Part shown: piece after piece, positions 25,121-33,658 of the stretch | How the letters are laid out: each line of letters begins with the position of its first letter | Numbering within the stretch: position 1 is the stretch's first letter | Source of the DNA: Hyphococcus sp. | GTDB lineage: Bacteria > Pseudomonadota > Alphaproteobacteria > Caulobacterales > Parvularculaceae | Direction of reading: 5' to 3' | DNA length: 64,000 nucleotides | Assembly (NCBI GenBank): GCA_028285645.1 | Contig: JANQOV010000068.1 | Location: 1-64,000 of the forward strand | The notes under the pieces: model-generated | Told to the model about the DNA's origin: nothing | The model's database searches: none | The model's input: the letters and a program-made list of their open reading frames with translations, nothing else | Position numbers and translations under genes: made by a program

Positions 25121-26524
25121 ATGTCGGAAAGTTTTGACGTCGTCATTATCGGCGCCGGGCCGGGCGGCTATAATGCCGCGATCCGCGCCGGCCAGTTGGG
25201 CTTGAAAGCCGCCATCATCGAAAAACGCGAAACCAAAAAGCTCGGCGGCACTTGCCTTAACGTCGGCTGCATTCCGTCAAAAGCGCTTTTGCACGCATCG
25301 GAACTCTTTGAATCGGCGAACAAGGATTTTCCGATGCTCGGCATCAAAACCGGCAAGGTTGCACTCGACCTTGAGGCGATGCTGAAACAAAAAGACGATG
25401 CTGTTGAGGGGCTCACCAAGGGCGTTGAGTTCCTGATGAAGAAAAACAAGGTGGAAACATTTTTGGGCGCCGGGGAGATTATCGCGCCGGGCAAAGTCCG
25501 CGTTACCGGTGATCGGACCACGGAACTAAGCGCAAAGCACATCGTCATCGCCACGGGATCGGAAGTCACGCCCTTGCCGGGTGTCGAGATCGATGAAGAA
25601 AAAATTGTCTCGTCAACAGGAGCCCTTTCGCTGCCCGCCGTGCCGAAACATATGGTGGTGATTGGCGGCGGCGTAATCGGGCTTGAACTCGGTTCGGTCT
25701 GGCGGCGCCTTGGTGCGAAAGTAACGGTGGTCGAATTTCTCGACCGCATCCTGCCGACGATGGACGGGGAAGTTTCCAAGCAATTCCAGCGCATCCTTAA
25801 AAAGCAAGGCGTTGAGTTCAAGCTGTCGTCAAAGGTTACCGGCGCTGAAACGCTCAAAACAAAAGTCAAACTATCCATTGAGCCCTCTGCTGGCGGCGAC
25901 GCGGAAACCATAGATGCTGACGCCGTTCTTGTGGCCATCGGCCGCCGTCCTTATACGGAAGGTCTTGGCCTAGAGACGGTTGGCATTAAGACTGACGGCC
26001 GCGGCTTCATCGAAACAGATCATTTCAGAACCAACATTGATGGCGTCTGGGCGATCGGCGATTGCACTACAGGGCCGATGCTTGCGCATAAAGCGGAAGA
26101 GGACGCTGTCGCCTGCATCGAACTCATTGCCGGCAAACCGGGTCATGTGGATTACAACAATGTTCCGAATATCGTTTACACCTATCCGGAAGTCGCCAGC
26201 GTCGGTAAAACCGAAGAAGAACTGAAAGACGCAGGCGTCGACTACAAGGTCGGCAAATTTCCTTTCGCCGCCAACAGCCGCGCCAAAACCAATCACCAAA
26301 CGGACGGTTTTGTGAAGATCCTCGCTGACGCGACAACCGATCGGCTGCTCGGCTGCCATATCATCGGTGTCGAGGCGGGCGAACTCATTGCTGAGGCCGT
26401 CAGCGTCATGGAATTTGGCGGCGCGTCGGAAGACATCGCTCGCACCTGTCACGGCCACCCAACCCGCTCCGAGGCTGTGCGCCAGGCCGCCATGGGCGTT
26501 GAGGGCTGGACGATGCAGGCCTGA
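25121..26524 (+). CDS. lpd: Dihydrolipoyl dehydrogenase (E3)
   Basis: The 467-aa flavoprotein reoxidises the dihydrolipoyl group of E2 with NAD+. It has the FAD loop GAGPGGYNAA (11-20), the redox disulfide Cys45-Cys50 in GGTCLNVGCIPSK, the NAD loop VIGGGVIGLELGSVW, and the C-terminal interface block with the active-site His-Glu pair (CHGHPTRSEAV). It starts ten bases after sucB and therefore belongs to the OGDH unit, though it could also serve pyruvate dehydrogenase or the glycine cleavage system if no other lpd exists. Confidence 0.97.
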   Translation: MSESFDVVIIGAGPGGYNAAIRAGQLGLKAAIIEKRETKKLGGTCLNVGCIPSKALLHASELFESANKDFPMLGIKTGKVALDLEAMLKQKDDAVEGLTKGVEFLMKKNKVETFLGAGEIIAPGKVRVTGDRTTELSAKHIVIATGSEVTPLPGVEIDEEKIVSSTGALSLPAVPKHMVVIGGGVIGLELGSVWRRLGAKVTVVEFLDRILPTMDGEVSKQFQRILKKQGVEFKLSSKVTGAETLKTKVKLSIEPSAGGDAETIDADAVLVAIGRRPYTEGLGLETVGIKTDGRGFIETDHFRTNIDGVWAIGDCTTGPMLAHKAEEDAVACIELIAGKPGHVDYNNVPNIVYTYPEVASVGKTEEELKDAGVDYKVGKFPFAANSRAKTNHQTDGFVKILADATTDRLLGCHIIGVEAGELIAEAVSVMEFGGASEDIARTCHGHPTRSEAVRQAAMGVEGWTMQA

Positions 26525-26543
26525 CCGGCGGGGCAATGCGCCG

Positions 26544-27143
26544 GTGAGCGACGACATCGAACCCTCCAAAACACCGCTCACGGACATTATCGATGATATC
26601 GTTGATGACGCGGAAGACGGCGAACTGACGTTGGGTCATATTCTCGACGATCTTAACGACCGAAGCTACGGGCCATTGTTTTTTGTTCTGGGGCTGATCA
26701 TTTTATTGCCCATCGGCGCCATTCCAGGCGTGCCGATTGTTATCGGCGCCGTCTTAATCATCCTTGCGGCGCAATTCGTCTTTGGCCTGCGTCACCCTTG
26801 GATGCCGGAGCGGTTTCGGCATTTGTCCGTAAGCGAAGAAAAGGCGCGCGACGCGCGCCAAAAGGTGGCGCCGTTTCTGAGGTTTATCGATCGCATTGTC
26901 GATACGCGGCTGACGTGGATTGTCTCCAAGCCCTTGCGCATATTTGCAGCGCTTTCGATCATTTTTTTGTCGCTCACCATGGTGCCGCTCGAAGTCATTC
27001 CCTTCGGGGTTGCGGCGCCGGGCGCCGCTGTCGTCGCATTTGGTCTTGCGATCACTGCGCGGGACGGGCTCTTGATGTTGATCGCCCTTGGTTTCGTCGG
27101 CGGCACTTTATATTTGCTTGCGCGGTTGATTGCGTTCTTTTGA
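26544..27143 (+). CDS. ExoD-family membrane protein
   Basis: About 199 residues starting from a GTG 20 bases after lpd. After an acidic cytoplasmic N-terminus (TDIIDDIVDDAEDGELTLGH), the GHILDDLNDRSYGPLFFVLG block and GAIPGVPIVIG are typical of the exopolysaccharide synthesis ExoD family. Three to four membrane segments follow. ExoD was found in Sinorhizobium as affecting exopolysaccharide production and alkali tolerance; its biochemical role is unknown. A longer frame beginning at 26367 inside lpd is a false extension. The link with the OGDH genes is probably only positional. Confidence 0.83.
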   Translation: MSDDIEPSKTPLTDIIDDIVDDAEDGELTLGHILDDLNDRSYGPLFFVLGLIILLPIGAIPGVPIVIGAVLIILAAQFVFGLRHPWMPERFRHLSVSEEKARDARQKVAPFLRFIDRIVDTRLTWIVSKPLRIFAALSIIFLSLTMVPLEVIPFGVAAPGAAVVAFGLAITARDGLLMLIALGFVGGTLYLLARLIAFF

Positions 27144-27188
27144 CGAAGCTCTTAGTCAAATAACCGAATAGTGCGGACGGGAAAGTAG

Positions 27189-27452
27189 ATGATGCAACTC
27201 GGCATTACTGATTTCATCGGCTTTACCGGCGTTGCGTTGATTGTCGCGACATATTTCCTGCTGCAGATCGGCCGCATGGACGCGAGTAAACCGCTTTATC
27301 CAGCGCTTAATGGCGCCGGCGCTATTTTGATCCTAATTTCGCTCATGCACACATTCAACGCGGCTTCTTTCGTGATCGAACTGTTCTGGCTCGCCATATC
27401 GGCGATCGGGCTCGTCCGCGCCCTGATCGCCCGTTCAAAAAGCGGCGATTAG
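27189..27452 (+). CDS. CBU_0592-like small membrane protein, 87 aa
   Basis: A small protein with three hydrophobic helices (about residues 8-27, 40-60 and 62-80). The pattern, with IGFTGVALIVATYFLLQIG, then YPALNGAGAILILISL and FNAASFVIELFWLAISAIGL, matches the CBU_0592-like domain found in many Proteobacteria and in some transporter termini; its function is unknown. Two adjacent in-frame ATG codons (27189, 27192) are possible starts. It sits between the ExoD-like gene and a weak terminator. Confidence 0.78.
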   Translation: MMQLGITDFIGFTGVALIVATYFLLQIGRMDASKPLYPALNGAGAILILISLMHTFNAASFVIELFWLAISAIGLVRALIARSKSGD

Positions 27453-27461
27453 TCGCCGCGG

Positions 27462-27482
27462 CGGGCCGGGTGCCCGTTTTTT
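27462..27482 (+). terminator. Possible short terminator
   Basis: CGGGC and GCCCG form a five-base stem with a five-base loop and are followed by six T, just after the CBU_0592-like gene. The stem is short, so strength is doubtful. The rest of the 230-base gap before the peptide transporter gene shows nothing I can name. Confidence 0.5.
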
Positions 27483-27682
27483 CGCCACATTCATCGTCTC
27501 GTTTAGGCGCAACAGGCGCGCGCTCGCACTGTCAAGCACTGGATTTGCGGCCAATTTCCGGAATAGAGTGCGCGCTATTTTATCGACGCCTCGATTGTCA
27601 GCCTCGGGAAGGCGGCTGGTTCGAGGCCATTAACACAGCTTGCGCCGGTTGAAACCGGGCGCGGTGTGGCAGGGAGTGACTA

Positions 27683-29314
27683 ATGTTCTATCTCGTACTT
27701 GGCGGTGTTGCGCTCATCGGTCTGTTGATGACGCTTTTTCAGATGCGCAATCACCCGAAGGGGCTCTTCATTCTGTTTTTCGCAGAGATGTGGGAGCGCT
27801 TTTCATATTACGGGATGCGCGCACTCCTTGTGCTCTATCTAACGCAACACTTCTTATTCAGCGAAACACAAGCCTACGGACTTTACGGCGCCTACACGAC
27901 GCTTGTTTACATTCTCCCTGTGATCGGCGGCGTGTTGGCCGACCGTTATTTGGGGCAGCGGCGCGCTGTCATGATTGGCGCCGTTCTTCTTGTCGCCGGA
28001 CACACGCTGATGGCGGTTGAAGGCGAGCAGGTAGCGCCGGGCGGAAGTCCAAATTCTCTTGTGCTCAACACGTTCTATATGGCGTTGGCGCTCATCATCA
28101 TGGGCGTTGGATTTTTGAAAGCGAATATCTCGACAATCGTTGGCGAACTCTACGCCAAGACTGACACGCGCCGAGACGGCGCGTTCACGCTGTTTTATGT
28201 GGGCATCAATCTCGGCGCCGCCTTTGGCGCTTTGCTCGCCGGCTATCTCGGTGAAACTTTCGGTTGGAAATATGGCTTCGGCTTGGCCGGCATTGGGATG
28301 TTGGCGGGGCTGATCGTTTTCTCCTGGGGCAAACCTTTGCTGAAGGGCGCAGGGGAATCTCCGAACTTGGCGTTGCTTAAGGCCAAGCGCTTTGCAGGCC
28401 TTTCGACGGAGTGGTTGATTTATCTCGGTACGATTATCGTCACCATATTTGTTTGGTGGGTGGTGCGCGATCAGCAGACCGTCAACACGCTCCTCATGGT
28501 CGCCGGCGCCTTAACGGTAGGCTACATCCTTTACCGTTCAGTATTCACCCTGGAGCCCCATGCGCGCGATCGCATTTTCGCTGCAATGTTCCTGATCTCA
28601 ATCCAGGTGTTGTTCTGGGCGTTGTTTGAGCAAACCGGATCGTCGCTCAACATCTATACCCGTGACGAGGTCGATCGAACAATTTTCGGCCAGGAGATCG
28701 TGACTTCTGTGTTCCAGTCAATCAACGCGATCTACATCATCCTGCTCGGCCCCTTGTTCGCGATGCTATGGGTGTGGATGGGCAAACGCGGCATAGAACC
28801 GACTGCGCCGCAGAAGTTTGGTCTTGGGGTCATTCAGCTTGGGCTTGGATTTCTTGTCCTTGTCTGGGGCGCGAACGCAGCGGGCGCGGGCGCGTTAACG
28901 CCGGTGATCTTCATCTTCCTGATCTATCTCTTGCACACGACGGGCGAACTTTGTTTGTCGCCGGTGGGCTTGTCAGCGATGACGCGGCTGTCAACGCAGT
29001 CGATGGTGGGGCTAATCATGGGCACATGGTTCCTAGCGTCAGGCGCGGGTAACGCGGTTGCGGCGTTGATTGCGCAAGCGACGGCGGCGGAAGGGCCCAA
29101 TGGCGAGAGCCTTGTATTGGAGGTTTATTCGAATGTGGGCTGGCTTGCGGTCTGGGTCGGTATCGGTCTGATCGTGATATCGCCGGTGATCAATTATCTG
29201 ATGCATCTGAAGACGCTTAAAGACGAGCATCCGCTTGCTGGCGAGAGCGAGATCGGCGAGCCAATGGGCCCTGGCGTCCACCCTGCCAGGAAAACGGAAA
29301 AGCCGGCCGAATAA
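27683..29314 (+). CDS. POT/PTR family proton-dependent peptide transporter
   Basis: A 543-aa member of the proton-coupled oligopeptide transporters. The first helix carries the ExxER motif in FAEMWERFSYYGMRALLVLY, followed by GGVLADRYLGQRRAVMIGA and FYVGINLGAAFGALLAGYLG, all signature stretches. About 14 membrane segments fit the length. It imports di- and tripeptides with protons into the cytoplasm. A GGGAG ribosome site precedes the ATG. The extended length between helices 6 and 7 includes the extra helix pair of bacterial members. A strong terminator follows, so it is probably monocistronic. Confidence 0.92.
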   Translation: MFYLVLGGVALIGLLMTLFQMRNHPKGLFILFFAEMWERFSYYGMRALLVLYLTQHFLFSETQAYGLYGAYTTLVYILPVIGGVLADRYLGQRRAVMIGAVLLVAGHTLMAVEGEQVAPGGSPNSLVLNTFYMALALIIMGVGFLKANISTIVGELYAKTDTRRDGAFTLFYVGINLGAAFGALLAGYLGETFGWKYGFGLAGIGMLAGLIVFSWGKPLLKGAGESPNLALLKAKRFAGLSTEWLIYLGTIIVTIFVWWVVRDQQTVNTLLMVAGALTVGYILYRSVFTLEPHARDRIFAAMFLISIQVLFWALFEQTGSSLNIYTRDEVDRTIFGQEIVTSVFQSINAIYIILLGPLFAMLWVWMGKRGIEPTAPQKFGLGVIQLGLGFLVLVWGANAAGAGALTPVIFIFLIYLLHTTGELCLSPVGLSAMTRLSTQSMVGLIMGTWFLASGAGNAVAALIAQATAAEGPNGESLVLEVYSNVGWLAVWVGIGLIVISPVINYLMHLKTLKDEHPLAGESEIGEPMGPGVHPARKTEKPAE

Positions 29315-29336
29315 ACATAGCGGCCCTTCAAGAACA

Positions 29337-29374
29337 AACGCCCGGCGCAGTCGAACCGCCGGGCGTTTTGTTTT
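29337..29374 (+). terminator. Rho-independent terminator after the peptide transporter
   Basis: A perfect 11-bp stem, AACGCCCGGCG with CGCCGGGCGTT, loop of nine, followed by a T-rich tail (TTGTTTT). Confidence 0.9.
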
Positions 29375-29405
29375 ACGATCATGGCTCCAATCGAGAGAGA
29401 AACCA

Positions 29406-29966
29406 ATGTCCAACAGACTGACCAAGATCGTAACCCGCGGCGGCGACAAGGGCGAGACATCGCTAACTGACGGCAGCCGCGTTGCGAAAGACGATCCGCG
29501 CATCGAACTGATCGGCGATATCGATGAACTCAACAGTTGGATCGGCGTCGTGCGCGCGCATGCGCCGGGTGAAGAAATCGATCGCGTACTCGAAGGCGTT
29601 CAGCATGACCTGTTTGACCTTGGCGGCGCGATGTCGATGCCGGGGGCCCAGCTTTTGTCCGAGGCGCATGTGGCGCGGCTCGATGCTGCTGCGGGGGAAC
29701 TCAATGAAGCGCTGCCGCCCTTGAAAGAATTCATCCTGCCGGGCGGCGCGCCTTTATTGTCATGGCTACACATTGCGAGAACCGTCGCCCGGCGCGTTGA
29801 ACGGGCGACTGTCACATTTTCTTCAAGCGCGCCAGAAGCGGCTATGGCGCTTCAATACCTCAATCGGCTTTCAGATTATTTGTTTATCGCTGCGCGTGCT
29901 GAGGCGCGTCGACTGGGTGTTGACGAAACGCTTTGGCGCAAGGAGATGAGTCTGTCAGGCGTGTAG
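29406..29966 (+). CDS. Cob(I)alamin adenosyltransferase, PduO type
   Basis: A 186-aa PduO-type ATP:corrinoid adenosyltransferase, which makes adenosylcobalamin from cob(I)alamin and ATP. The N-terminal ATP site KIVTRGGDKGETSL, the GDIDELNSWIGVVRAH helix, LFDLGGAMSMPG, FILPGGAPLLSWLHIARTVARRVER and the C-terminal YLNRLSDYLFIAAR are all present. The enzyme supports B12-dependent enzymes such as methylmalonyl-CoA mutase. A GAGAGA ribosome site precedes the ATG. No cobalamin riboswitch is seen in the short leader. It converges on the 49-aa gene with a two-way terminator between. Confidence 0.93.
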   Translation: MSNRLTKIVTRGGDKGETSLTDGSRVAKDDPRIELIGDIDELNSWIGVVRAHAPGEEIDRVLEGVQHDLFDLGGAMSMPGAQLLSEAHVARLDAAAGELNEALPPLKEFILPGGAPLLSWLHIARTVARRVERATVTFSSSAPEAAMALQYLNRLSDYLFIAARAEARRLGVDETLWRKEMSLSGV

Positions 29967-30006
29967 AATGCTGATGGCGCTTACCCCAATAACAAACAGC
30001 AAAATT

Positions 30007-30040
30007 GCGGCGGAACGTTCGCTGTTCCGCCGCATGTTTT
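30007..30040. terminator. Bidirectional terminator between the adenosyltransferase and small-protein genes
   Basis: A perfect ten-base stem GCGGCGGAAC / GTTCCGCCGC with a seven-base loop, T-rich on the right (ATGTTTT) and A-rich on the left (AAAATT), suits both converging genes. Confidence 0.85.
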
Positions 30041-30077
30041 GAGTTAGGCTATTGGAAGAAAAAAGCGGTGTTTGCGA

Positions 30078-30227
30078 TTACTCGCTTGATGAAAGAACTT
30101 CGCCAGCGTCTTCCATTTGCTCGACGACGTCTATCATCGGAACGTCATAAACGCCCGTATAGTCAAGAACCGACGCAACGCCGATCGCCGCCAACACCAA
30201 CATAATCAACCAGATAAGAGCTTGCAT
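30078..30227 (-). CDS. Single-pass small membrane protein, 49 aa
   Basis: The reverse strand has an ATG at 30227 with an upstream purine tract (AGAGGGTGGG) at a workable distance and a 49-residue frame. The first ~21 residues are hydrophobic (MQALIWLIMLVLAAIGVASV), followed by an acidic tail (VPMIDVVEQMEDAGEVL), so it would be anchored in the inner membrane with an acidic segment exposed. A terminator lies directly downstream in the correct sense. I do not recognise the family. Ribosome site, membrane segment and terminator together make a real gene plausible, though short frames can arise by chance. Confidence 0.6.
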   Translation of the reverse strand: MQALIWLIMLVLAAIGVASVLDYTGVYDVPMIDVVEQMEDAGEVLSSSE

Positions 30228-30342
30228 TTGGTTTTCCCACCCTCTGACTTTTACCCCGAAGCATGCAGACTAGCGAAAAATTTTGGGCATGGCTACAGCA
30301 GAATTACGTGCGCAGACCCGCAATCTGCGGTGTTATCGGCTG

Positions 30343-31387
30343 TTATTCGCCCAAACTACCGGCGGGTCCAGAAACGCCACCGGACTTTCAGCGCCATCCC
30401 TAGGCGCCAACAAAACGCCGAAATAGCCAATATCAATGACAATGTTTTGGAGGGGCGCTGCGACTGTCAGGCGCGGGTGTAAGTTATGCGTTTTTCAGGT
30501 TGCGTGCCGCTTTGCCGGTCGCCCGCTTCCCTTTAGGCGTCGTTTAAGGGGAAACGGCGCTCTCGATTTCAACGCTTGCGGGAAATGGCGCCGCAGCCGC
30601 CATCGCCGCCAGGGCGACGACATTCAGCGAAGTAAGCTTGCGGGCGTTTTCGGCGTTAAAGCCGCACATCACGTCCCCATAGTCATGCCGTTTTCAGTTC
30701 GAAGGTCCTGGTGCTGACGTTTATAACTTCATGGGCTTCCATGATGCACTGGCCAGGAATTCTGAATTCGTTAAAGGGCCGGTGATGCCGCCATTTCGGA
30801 AACGATCGAGCCTGTAAATCGTCATCGCATTAAGATCTGCGATATATTGATCCGCAAGGCGATCAATATACCGGACAAGATTGCGTGACGAGCTGCCGAC
30901 TTTACCGCTGGTAAACCGCCTTTTCCGCGCTTTTTCCAGTGTATCGACGGCGCGGGCGCCTTCCGAAAATACGCTGGCGATTGCTTTTTCGGGCGACCCT
31001 GCCTGGGCCGATAACGCTGCTCAACATGACCATCCGTGGGGGATCCAATCGGTCGCGCAGGATGGCGATGATGATGGTATTGACGACTTTAGTTCGTTCT
31101 GGAATGCGGGGGTTCGACCTCGACAAAACCGCTGATCTCGAGGACCTCAAGGGAGTCGCCGCACGCTTTCGAAATCGACTAAAATTCTGATTTTACCCAC
31201 CGCTGCGCGACGCAGATTCCAATAGGGTGTGGTGCGCGCCGAAGTTCGCCATTCGCTTGATATCCGCCTTGATTCGGAGCGCTGAAACGTCGCCCTGAAG
31301 CGCACGCAGAAGAGCGTCCTAATCCGATTGAGCAGCAGCCTTTGTGGAAAGCAGAGCAGCGGCGGCCAAGGCGCGTGTGTAAGGCAT
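30343..31387 (-). pseudogene. Decayed M28-family zinc aminopeptidase gene
   Basis: Reading the reverse strand in successive frames recovers, in order, pieces of a secreted M28 peptidase. A start with AAGGAG and a signal-peptide-like MPYTRALAAAALLSTKAAAQ is stopped at codon 23; the same frame continues with ALRIKADIKRMANFGAHHTL. A frame change gives KACGDSLEVLEISGFVEV, another gives RIPERTKVVNTIIIAILR and DPPRMVMLSS. After a large deletion come VFSEGARAVDT, SSSRNLVRYIDRLADQYIAD and TIYRLDRFRNGG, then NAENARKLTSLNVVALAA, and the end pieces VIDIGYFGV, RDGAESPVAF and GPAGSLGE. Live members are about 450-550 aa; only ~1,045 bp remain and the metal-binding core after MVMLSS is gone. Many stops and frame changes: not functional. 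Confidence 0.88.
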
Positions 31388-31646
31388 TAATTTCTCCTTA
31401 ACTTTCGCCAATTTCCGGCGCTTTTTGTCACATTGGGCGGGGGCGGCTTCACAATAGCCGATGAACCCTTGCCGAGACCGATGCGTTGATGCAACATCGT
31501 TAACCGGAAATTGTCGCAAACCAGCAAATCCGGGAAAAAAGGCTGTATCTGTGGGCCTAAAAGCGGTACGAGGGTTTGAGATTTTAACCGGACGCCGCAA
31601 TCACGGCTCTGGCCGTATATATTTGATCCACCTGAGGAGGGGAAAA

Positions 31647-32801
31647 ATGAAGCTCAAAACTACCTTGCTCGCGGCTGCTGCGTCGATGGCGATTGCGCCA
31701 GCGGCTCACGCCTATGAGGGCTTGTACGGCGCCATCGGCGCTGGCCTCAACTACATGCAGCCCGAACGCGACGTCAGCAATGACGGCATTACCGGCGCCG
31801 GACCGTTCGTTTTTGACAGCGCTGCAGATTACGACAATGGCATCGCGATTTACACCGCGCTTGGCTATGCATGGGGCAACGGCTTCAGAAACGAGATCGA
31901 ATTTTCCTACGGCAGTAATGACATCGACCAGATTGATCCCGATGGTCTGGGTTTCAGCGGTTGGCCGGCTGGTTCGATTACAGGCGATACGTCAACCATC
32001 GCGGTGATGTTGAATACGATCTATGATTTCGACGGTATGTCAGACCGCTTCACGCCATATATTGGCGGTGGTCTTGGTATCGCAAGCGTCGATCACGACA
32101 TTGCCGGCTCCGTTTCCCCAGGCGCGCCAACGACGCCAATGTCGATCACTTACGGTCCGGACACGCGCACGCTGGCTTATCAAGGTATTGCCGGCGTTGC
32201 CGTTGGTCTCGCTGAAGGCCTCGCACTTGATCTTTCCTATCGCTATTTCGGCACAAAGAAGCGTCAAGTTTCCGGTACGTTGAATGGCGCTGCGACAGCA
32301 TTTGATGTCGGACACGCCGCGCACAGGCTGATGGCCGGCTTGCGCTGGAACTTCGGCGCGGCGGCGCCGGTGGTGCAGTACAAAGATTGCTGGGACGGTT
32401 CGAGCGTTCCGGTTACGTCTGAGTGCCCGCCGCAATTGGTCGAGCAAGCTGCGGCTGTTGCAGATCCGATCAATTTCACGGTTTATTTTGACTATGATAA
32501 ATCGAACCTGACGTCACAAGCGCAAACGCTGATCCAAGAAGCAGCAAGCCGCGCGCTAGCAAACGACATTGAAACGGTCGTTGTTCAGGGCAACACGGAT
32601 ACGTCCGGCGGTTCTGCTTACAACCAGGCGCTTTCTGAGCGTCGCGCAGCGGTTGTCCGTGATGCGCTGATCGCTAATGGCGTTCCGGCGGATCGTATTC
32701 GTACGGACGCGCTCGGTGAGACCAATCTTGCCAAGCCGACTGCGGACGGCGTTCGTGAGCCGCTCAACCGCCGTTCGGACGTGACGATCACGTTTGAATA
32801 A
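31647..32801 (+). CDS. OmpA-family outer membrane protein
   Basis: A 384-aa protein with a signal peptide of about 22 residues (MKLKTTLLAAAASMAIAPAA), an N-terminal beta-barrel (about residues 23-235, with FTPYIGGGLGIASVDHD and a final strand HRLMAGLRWNFGAA), a short linker with two Cys (KDCWDGSSVPVTSECPP), and a C-terminal OmpA peptidoglycan-binding domain (about 270-384: FTVYFDYDKSNLTSQAQ, VQGNTDTSGG, YNQALSERRA, NRRSDVTITF). It links the outer membrane to the wall. GAGGAGGGG precedes the ATG at 31647; the longer frame from 31461 would bury the signal peptide. A strong terminator follows. Confidence 0.93.
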   Translation: MKLKTTLLAAAASMAIAPAAHAYEGLYGAIGAGLNYMQPERDVSNDGITGAGPFVFDSAADYDNGIAIYTALGYAWGNGFRNEIEFSYGSNDIDQIDPDGLGFSGWPAGSITGDTSTIAVMLNTIYDFDGMSDRFTPYIGGGLGIASVDHDIAGSVSPGAPTTPMSITYGPDTRTLAYQGIAGVAVGLAEGLALDLSYRYFGTKKRQVSGTLNGAATAFDVGHAAHRLMAGLRWNFGAAAPVVQYKDCWDGSSVPVTSECPPQLVEQAAAVADPINFTVYFDYDKSNLTSQAQTLIQEAASRALANDIETVVVQGNTDTSGGSAYNQALSERRAAVVRDALIANGVPADRIRTDALGETNLAKPTADGVREPLNRRSDVTITFE

Positions 32802-32824
32802 GCGCATCGAGCGAAACTAGTTAC

Positions 32825-32855
32825 AAAACGGCGTGGAGCGATCCACGCCGTTTTT
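32825..32855. terminator. Terminator between ompA-like and tetR-like genes
   Basis: A perfect 13-bp stem AAAACGGCGTGGA / TCCACGCCGTTTT with a four-base loop, T-rich on the right and A-rich on the left, can stop transcription from both sides. Confidence 0.92.
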
Positions 32856-32921
32856 GTGTGTGCTTCAGTATAGCCAGTAACGCGTCTTCATCCCGTCCGG
32901 CATTGCGCTTAATTGCAAATT

Positions 32922-33545
32922 TTACGGTGCATGCAACACCATGAACGCTGCGATGCCGTCGTCGATCTGTTTATCGATTGCACGGTCAAGGTCTTCAGGC
33001 TCAACGCCCATCAACAGCTTTGTGTGCAGCGGTTCCGTAATCAGCACGCCAAGTTGCCAGATCGCCTCTTTTGCGTCTTTGACCTTGAAAACACCCTTGT
33101 CGGCGAAGCGCTGCATGATCGGTGTAAACATATCCACCATCCATTCGGGGCCGTGCTTTAAATACGCTTTGCCCAGCGAAGGGGTGCGCGCCGCTTCGAA
33201 AGCGGCGATCCTTCGCAGCGCCAAAGCCTCCGGGTGAAAAAGTCCTTTCACAACCGTGTGGCTGAGCTGTCGAATAAGCGCGACCGGCGGGAGGCTTGCC
33301 TCGATGTCCTCAATATTCACCGGAAGCAAGTTTTTGCAGGACTCCATGATCGCGGCGGCAAAAAGCTCTTCCTTTGATCGGAACCGATTGTAAACGGTGC
33401 GCTTTGATACGCCCGCCGTCAGCGCAATCTGATCCATGCTCGCTGCGTCGAAGCCCTTTGCCAAAAAGGTTTCGCGCGCCGCCCTTACAATGGCGTCAGT
33501 CTTTCCATCGCTCCGCGCCGAAGCGTCAAGCGCTGTGTCTTGCAT
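32922..33545 (-). CDS. TetR family transcriptional regulator
   Basis: A 207-aa TetR regulator. The N-terminal DNA-binding domain is clear: AIVRAARETFLAKGFDAASM, then IALTAGVSKRTVYNRFRSKE (about residues 19-63) with the helix-turn-helix. The C-terminal part (about 75-205) resembles the AefR-like/TetR_C ligand domain, ending in EAIWQLGVLITEPLHTKLL. The ligand is unknown. It is divergent from the penicillin-binding protein gene, 113 bases apart, and could control itself or that gene; no operator is obvious. Confidence 0.87.
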   Translation of the reverse strand: MQDTALDASARSDGKTDAIVRAARETFLAKGFDAASMDQIALTAGVSKRTVYNRFRSKEELFAAAIMESCKNLLPVNIEDIEASLPPVALIRQLSHTVVKGLFHPEALALRRIAAFEAARTPSLGKAYLKHGPEWMVDMFTPIMQRFADKGVFKVKDAKEAIWQLGVLITEPLHTKLLMGVEPEDLDRAIDKQIDDGIAAFMVLHAP

Positions 33546-33658
33546 CGAATTGCCCCATTTATTGCCGCCCTGACGATGAGCTTAGCGGAATTGGCCGTTA
33601 ATTCGCAAACATGGGGAAAATCCGTCTTTTACGTCCTGTTAACATTCGCCCGTGATGC

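Noticed and set aside
29375..29405. Cobalamin riboswitch ahead of the adenosyltransferase gene
   Set aside because: Only about 30 bases lie between the preceding terminator and the start codon; too short for the aptamer.
30544..30669. 41-codon reverse-strand frame with a possible ribosome site (MCGFNAENARKL...)
   Set aside because: It matches an internal C-terminal block of M28 peptidases and lies in order with other fragments, so it is part of the pseudogene and not a small gene.
31319..31387. 22-codon signal-peptide-like frame with AAGGAG
   Set aside because: It is the original start of the M28 pseudogene; the same frame continues with peptidase-like sequence after the stop.
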